Positions 57,736-62,332 of a DNA stretch of 62,332 nt are shown here, piece by piece. The notes below the pieces were generated by a model. The model was not told where the DNA came from, did not search any database, and saw nothing but the letters and a program-made list of their open reading frames with translations. Source of the DNA: Chitinophagaceae bacterium. GTDB taxonomy: Bacteria > Bacteroidota > Bacteroidia > Chitinophagales > Chitinophagaceae. The stretch covers positions 1-62,332 of the forward strand of contig JADJKL010000016.1 of the NCBI GenBank assembly GCA_016706055.1, read 5' to 3'. The stretch's first letter is position 1. Every line of letters begins with the position of its first letter. The position numbers and the translations under genes are program-made.

Positions 57736-59421
57736 TCAAAAATCAAACTCTCTACGGTGCATATTCCATCTTACACTAAAAGAAATTACGGAAGCGTTTG
57801 CTGTAGTTAGTGGTGCTGTTACTGTTTTTTGATTTCGTACAATCGCATTCAGGTCAAGAAAAAGATTTTCCCGTAGCTCATATGACAGTAGGAAAGAACC
57901 ATACAGCACATTTGTCTTCCAGCCGCTGCCAATATTGTAACCATAATCGCCTTGTCTTGGCGGAATAACATTGGGCAAGAAAATATTGCTTCCGAAACTC
58001 TGGCTGCTACTATCTCTCCCCTGCTGGTAATAAATAAGCTTTGCAATAGCCGTCCACTTAGGTGCGGGTTGATAACGGGCAATACCAATATACTCTTGGA
58101 AGTTGGCCATCAACGGATGTGCCAATGGCTGATTATAATGTGTGTAGTTAGCCACCGAGTCACGATGCGAATATGTAAACGGACGAACCCTGTTATGCTC
58201 TATCTGCAAATCAAGATTGCTTATACCAAATGCATCGATATACTTAGCACCTATTTGTATGCCCCACTTGTTGGCCCACCAACCTCTGTTCTTTTTTATT
58301 TCAGACAAAAGAAATTCATCCAGCGAAAACTGTCCGTACAATTGAATCTTTCCTGCAAGGTTTGCTTTTGCATCTAAACCAATGATGGAGTTGTCAAAAC
58401 TTCCGTTCTGCTGCTCGATAGAACGATAAAAGATAATAGGATTCAGATACCCAAAATCAAAGCGGTTTGTTCTCCCAAATATCACACCTTCAAACAAGCC
58501 AATGTTCAGCCACTTGGTAACATTTATATCTAGGTGATGCATGGCGGCATACTTCTTTCCAATTAATCGGTCGCCAATTTTATCATCTGCATTCTGCAAT
58601 TCCATAAACAGGTTCTGGTAATTAAACTTCCAGATTCTTGTATTCAATTTCAGGAAAAGAGAGTTGTTGCCAAAATCGCTCAGCAACAAACTGCGATGGC
58701 CGTTGCCAATAAAGTTTTTATCGTAACCAAATGTTACATCAATGTATTTTGTAACGTTGAATGTAAAATAACCCCTTGCATCAAAATAATCTGTACCGCC
58801 TGCTGCTTTAAAGGGTTTGTAATAACCGGCACCAGGTACTGCTTTTCGCATACTGATAAAATCCTGCACATACTTCGGTGCTCTTTCCTGGTTATCCGTT
58901 AAGTAAGTATAGAAGCCAATTTTGTTGGCTATCTGTCCTCGAACAGTTACGCCTCTTGTATTTAAAAACAACTTATCAGTGTTATTACTTTCTTTCCCTA
59001 CAGTGTATTGTATTACCGGATTCACTACGAGGTCAAAATCCTTTACATGCACTTCAAAGAGATTAGCCGGAGTGGAATAAAACTTCTGGATGAATTTCTT
59101 TTTGGATAAATATTTTGAATGCTCCGCAACAGGTACATATTCAAGATTGTTCATGTACAATCTTTCGATATTATACTTATCAACTTTTGAAAGCTTAACA
59201 CCTGGTTGCTCCATATAGTGATTAACAGCATTTACCACATGGCTGCGGCTAAAGGGTTTTGTTTGGTAATAATTAAAGAATGAATCAGTACGGCTTTTAA
59301 TGTGAAGCCTTTCCATTAAAATATTCGCCTTATCTCCCTGCGGTAAAAAAGTGGATTGAGAAAATTTTGATATCGGTAATAACAAAAATGCTATTCTTAT
59401 CAACGGTTTTTTAAAATACAT
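57736..59421 (-). CDS. outer-membrane beta-barrel protein (Wzi/RemB-like)
   Basis: A 561-residue exported protein: hydrophobic start (LIRIAFLLLPISKFSQ), an N-terminal helical part, then long strands with repeated aromatic ends (YFTFNVTKYIDVTFGYDKNF, LFLKLNTRIWKFNYQNLF, ASVISFSVRWNMHRREFDF). The last residue is Phe, as expected for insertion by the BAM machinery. Wzi-type capsule-binding and RemB gliding-motility proteins in Bacteroidota have this size and pattern; I cannot decide between them. Confidence 0.62.
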   Translation of the reverse strand: MYFKKPLIRIAFLLLPISKFSQSTFLPQGDKANILMERLHIKSRTDSFFNYYQTKPFSRSHVVNAVNHYMEQPGVKLSKVDKYNIERLYMNNLEYVPVAEHSKYLSKKKFIQKFYSTPANLFEVHVKDFDLVVNPVIQYTVGKESNNTDKLFLNTRGVTVRGQIANKIGFYTYLTDNQERAPKYVQDFISMRKAVPGAGYYKPFKAAGGTDYFDARGYFTFNVTKYIDVTFGYDKNFIGNGHRSLLLSDFGNNSLFLKLNTRIWKFNYQNLFMELQNADDKIGDRLIGKKYAAMHHLDINVTKWLNIGLFEGVIFGRTNRFDFGYLNPIIFYRSIEQQNGSFDNSIIGLDAKANLAGKIQLYGQFSLDEFLLSEIKKNRGWWANKWGIQIGAKYIDAFGISNLDLQIEHNRVRPFTYSHRDSVANYTHYNQPLAHPLMANFQEYIGIARYQPAPKWTAIAKLIYYQQGRDSSSQSFGSNIFLPNVIPPRQGDYGYNIGSGWKTNVLYGSFLLSYELRENLFLDLNAIVRNQKTVTAPLTTANASVISFSVRWNMHRREFDF

Positions 59422-59518
59422 AGTTCATGGAATTGAATTCGGGAGCAAATTATGCAAAATAATTGTATAATAAATATGCATTAAGCATGAAGACAATTTT
59501 ACAAATTACTTCCTCTCG

Positions 59519-61153
59519 TTATTTAATGTAAACTTCGAGCATTCCACCGGTATCACCCCTTCGCGGTGCAATAAATGAGTCTACTTTCTGGTAGTGATTC
59601 ATTAAAGTATCCCTTATTCTGAAGGGAAAGAAATTATTTAATGAAGGAACATATTCAAACAGTACTAGGTCATACTCTTTTTTTGCAATACTAGTTTCAA
59701 ACATAGCTGCCTGTTTGTTGAACATTCCTACTCCCAAATGATGCCACAATGGATATTGTGGACCGGTATGGGTTTTATACGGGATTTCCACTGCTAAAGG
59801 AGTTAGCTCTGTCAGATTTAATACATTCAACTCTTTTCCTTCTTTTACCAACGGCATTGCTAAAAGCCGCTTCATTCCATCTGCAGTAGAAGCAGGCATA
59901 TAAATTTTATGAAAAGATTTTAGATCAGAATAAACCCAACTGGCAACAGGTATATCGAGGCTATCAACTGGCCTGATCATGTAGGTTGATTTGTTAACTA
60001 CATTCTCTGGAGCTTTTGAATAGTCAACTATCTCGGCTGGAAATAACCTGTCGGTGACCCGTTGAATATATTTCCAATAAACTCCGCTCCACCATAAAAG
60101 AATACCTGCAGCAAATACTGCCACCACTTTCATTTTACTGAATTCGATGGTATACATTTCCTTTAAGAGAAATAAGATATAGGCTATGCCAAAACTGTGA
60201 AAGAAAATATTATTATCTGGAGGCGTATAACTTGTTACTTGAAATACGGCTGCCTGCCCCAGCATTCCAATTGTTAACAGTAGAAAAATAAAATTTTTCT
60301 GATCGTTGAAAAAATTTTTCCAGCTTTTATACTTTATAAAAAGTAGTACCATGATAAGAAACAAGTAAAATTTTATCCATTGGGAACCGGTAAAGAATTC
60401 ATCGATAATTTCTTTTATAGATATCCTGGAAGAGTGCGGTGCTTGTCCATGATTAAACCAATATCCAAATTTATATTGCAGAAATGGCGAAATAAATAAA
60501 AGCAATATCAATCCAAAGGAAAAAACATAAATGAGTATTGGTAACCATTTTCGTTTAATGATACCAGCATAGCCGATCAGCATCAAACTTAAAACGAAAG
60601 CCATTCCTCCCGCATCCTGTTTAGTTAAAAAAGAGCAACAGGTAAAGAATGCAGCTCCGATGACAAATAAAAATGACAGCCTTTTCTCTGAAAATTTGAT
60701 ATACTGTAATAAGAAGGCAATCCCGATAAGTTCATACACAATCACCGTATGATTATACCAGGGCCAGAAATTAAAAAAGGAATAAGAAAGACAGAATAAT
60801 AACACACAAACAATCCGTAATCCAGTTTCTACCGAAAGACTTTTCAATATCGATCTGAAAGCCAGTCCGGAAAGTATATTGATGAATACTTGTGCTTTCA
60901 CCAGAGTAATCATTTGTGTACCGAATATTTTGAAAAAAAGACCGGGAATAACCCAGTACATACCACCCAGCGGGGTGCCAAAGTCTTTAAAAGGCAATTC
61001 ACCCTGGCTGATGCGATAGGCTCCTTCCCAAGACAGAAAAATATTGACCCGATAGGGAAAGGTTACAAAGAGAGGAACAGCGGCTAAAACAACAATAATT
61101 AAAATTTCAGCTGCAATAAGACTTCTTTTTATACTCAAATCATTAAAATTCAT
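59519..61153 (-). CDS. polytopic membrane protein (GT39-like glycosyltransferase)
   Basis: About 544 residues with at least ten hydrophobic segments in the first 390 (for example IAAEILIIVVLAAVPLFVTF, VCVLLFCLSYSFFNFW), then a soluble C-terminal domain. The pattern with an acidic/polar loop after the first helix (EGAYRISQGELPFKDF) is like lipid-linked sugar transferases of the GT39/GT-C type. The frame is open to 61237, but ATG at 61153 (MNFNDLSIKRSLIAAE) begins the typical protein. It is divergent from the decaprenyl-phosphate phosphoribosyltransferase gene and may use its product. Confidence 0.65.
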   Translation of the reverse strand: MNFNDLSIKRSLIAAEILIIVVLAAVPLFVTFPYRVNIFLSWEGAYRISQGELPFKDFGTPLGGMYWVIPGLFFKIFGTQMITLVKAQVFINILSGLAFRSILKSLSVETGLRIVCVLLFCLSYSFFNFWPWYNHTVIVYELIGIAFLLQYIKFSEKRLSFLFVIGAAFFTCCSFLTKQDAGGMAFVLSLMLIGYAGIIKRKWLPILIYVFSFGLILLLFISPFLQYKFGYWFNHGQAPHSSRISIKEIIDEFFTGSQWIKFYLFLIMVLLFIKYKSWKNFFNDQKNFIFLLLTIGMLGQAAVFQVTSYTPPDNNIFFHSFGIAYILFLLKEMYTIEFSKMKVVAVFAAGILLWWSGVYWKYIQRVTDRLFPAEIVDYSKAPENVVNKSTYMIRPVDSLDIPVASWVYSDLKSFHKIYMPASTADGMKRLLAMPLVKEGKELNVLNLTELTPLAVEIPYKTHTGPQYPLWHHLGVGMFNKQAAMFETSIAKKEYDLVLFEYVPSLNNFFPFRIRDTLMNHYQKVDSFIAPRRGDTGGMLEVYIK

Positions 61154-61253
61154 AGGTAAAATATATCTGAATGTAAACTTATTGAAATGAACGATAAGAT
61201 CGTTATTAAATATAAATATTACTTTGTATTTTGGCAATCAATAAGATACAATT

Positions 61254-62140
61254 GTGACAGCATATATTAAACTTTTAAGACCAAAAGACTGGGCAAAGAA
61301 TTTATTCCTTTTTATTCCCTTGTTTTTTGCCGGAGAATTTACGAATACAGATAAGATTATTCAGCTTATTTGGGGGTTTCTTTCCTTTTCATTTATTGCC
61401 AGTAGCATTTATATCATAAATGATTACATGGACATTGAAGATGACCGTAAACATCCCGTTAAGAAAAACAGACCGCTGGCAAGTGGAGCAGTAAAAAAAT
61501 CAGTAGCGTTAGTTATCTTTTTCGTTTTACTGATCGGTGGTTTTTTAATGGCTTGGTGGATCAGAGATAAATTTCTTTTTGTTTTAGGATTATATTTTCT
61601 GCTAAATATGGGTTATTCATTTGGTCTAAAAGCTATTCCTGTGTTAGATATTTTAATTTTATCCGCAGGGTTTATTTTCAGGATCAAAGCTGGCTCCATT
61701 ATTACCTATACAGCACTGTCTGAATGGATCATGATCATGGTGTTCTTACTGGCTTTATTTATGGCGATTGGAAAACGAAGAGACGATGTGTTGCTTAAGC
61801 TAAGTTCGGGAACAGAAATGAGAAAAGCAGTAAAAGGATACAACCTTGAATTTTTAAATGTTTTATTAGGTTTGGTTTGCGGAGTAATCATAGTTGCTTA
61901 CCTGATGTACACCATGTCAGAGGAAACAATTGAACGTCTTGCTCCCGCCGTTTATATTACACATGCCTTTTCGTAATAGCGGGTATAATGCGATATTTGC
62001 AGATAATTTTTGTAGCCGGAGATTCAGGCTCGCCAACAAAGATTCTTTATAAGGATCTTTTTATTAAAATAGTGCTGTTGCTATGGATCGCAAGTTTTGC
62101 AGGAATAATTTACATGAAAGATCTAACCTTATTTAAATAA
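61254..62140 (+). CDS. decaprenyl-phosphate phosphoribosyltransferase (UbiA family), frame broken once
   Basis: Membrane prenyltransferase-fold enzyme of the type that joins 5-phosphoribosyl diphosphate to polyprenyl phosphate. LLRPKDWAKNLFLFIPLFFA opens the protein; NDYMDIEDDRKHP is the NDxxDxxxD metal motif. KKNRPLASG follows, as in Rv3806c-type enzymes. GTG at 61254 is used as start. The frame stops early at 61974-61976; a shift in the T run at 61968-61971 restores VIAGIMRYLQIIFVAG and a stop at 62138-62140. A DprE1-like gene follows 4 bases later. Confidence 0.82.
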
Positions 62141-62144
62141 CGGA

Positions 62145-62332
62145 ATGAAGAAGAAAATTGCGAATTGGGGTAATTACCCGGTTATTGAAAGCGATGAAAA
62201 AGCATTTTCTTTTACAGAAGATATTCAAGACTATGCCAGGCAACATGAACATTTCATTACCCGTGGTAATGGACGATGCTATGGAGATGCATCTCTTGCC
62301 CTGCCACCTTATCTACTTTAAAATATGACAAG
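62145..62332 (+). CDS. DprE1-like FAD-binding oxidoreductase, 5' part, frame broken
   Basis: Starts MKKKIANWGNYPVIESDEKA and reaches RGNGRCYGDASL, the FAD-binding motif typical of decaprenyl-phospho-ribose 2-oxidase (DprE1) and related flavoenzymes. The remaining sequence lies beyond the window. A frame shift near 62305 seems needed: LSTLKYDK follows in another frame. The gene is 4 bases downstream of the phosphoribosyltransferase, so the two form one operon making decaprenyl-phospho-arabinose. Confidence 0.75.

Noticed and set aside
1..62332. CRISPR arrays, prophage or insertion sequences with terminal repeats
   Set aside because: No regularly spaced direct repeats, phage structural genes or DDE transposases were seen. 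The only transposase-like gene is the RAYT.

Overview
The window is AT-rich chromosomal DNA from a member of the Bacteroidota, most likely Chitinophagaceae. The evidence is gene content: a type IX secretion PorT-like gene behind ubiE, a metzincin with a type IX-like C-terminal tail, HYR and DUF2141 domains, an atpDC pair separate from the other ATP synthase genes, and an mraZ-to-ftsZ division cluster of Bacteroidota type. No tRNA, rRNA, CRISPR array or integrase was found. At least 14 genes are interrupted by small shifts, mostly in A or T runs. Several are normally essential (murC, ftsQ, ftsI, dnaX), so these look like base-calling errors of an unpolished long-read assembly and not real pseudogenes. 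I give such genes as whole loci and state where the frame breaks.

Region 1 (1-9110) holds the end of a fatty-acid oxidation multifunctional enzyme, a REP-associated tyrosine transposase (RAYT) between palindromes built on GGAAC/GTTCC, a compact three-gene operon ending in a metzincin-like protease, a TIGR01777 epimerase, an ABC exporter pair, a secreted HYR protein and rhlE.

Region 2 (9111-13972) is accessory DNA. Four genes (two of unknown function, a renal-dipeptidase-like peptidase and an Ntn hydrolase) alternate with four related, partly palindromic spacers of about 190-205 bp. Spacer edges carry AAC on the left and GTT on the right. The bases just before each of the first two genes are complementary to the bases just after it. 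That is the geometry of integron cassettes and their attC sites, and it is the most unusual feature of the window.

Region 3 (13973-18194) has a Lys-rich repeat protein, tandem SET-domain genes, a two-component system and a basic secreted protein. Region 4 (18195-35128, minus strand) is the division and wall cluster mraZ-rsmH-ftsL-ftsI-murE-mraY-murD-ftsW-murG-murC-ftsQ-ftsA-ftsZ. It has 10-bp-spaced MraZ-box-like repeats upstream of mraZ and a strong terminator behind ftsZ. Its products make meso-DAP-type lipid II, export and crosslink it, and build the Z ring.

Region 5 (35384-47958) has queA carrying an in-frame insertion of the same palindromes that flank the RAYT, an orphan sensor kinase, yqgE, a DUF4197 lipoprotein, atpDC, a GNAT-like gene, dnaX and the pyruvate dehydrogenase E2 gene. 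Region 6 (47971-62332) has a phosphoesterase/beta-propeller protein, a GbsR-type regulator, a CoA-binding protein, secreted proteins, a YkuK-like nuclease, engB, ubiE-porT and cell-surface genes. It ends with a decaprenyl-phosphate phosphoribosyltransferase and the start of a DprE1-like oxidase, which are the first steps of a decaprenyl-phospho-arabinose pathway.
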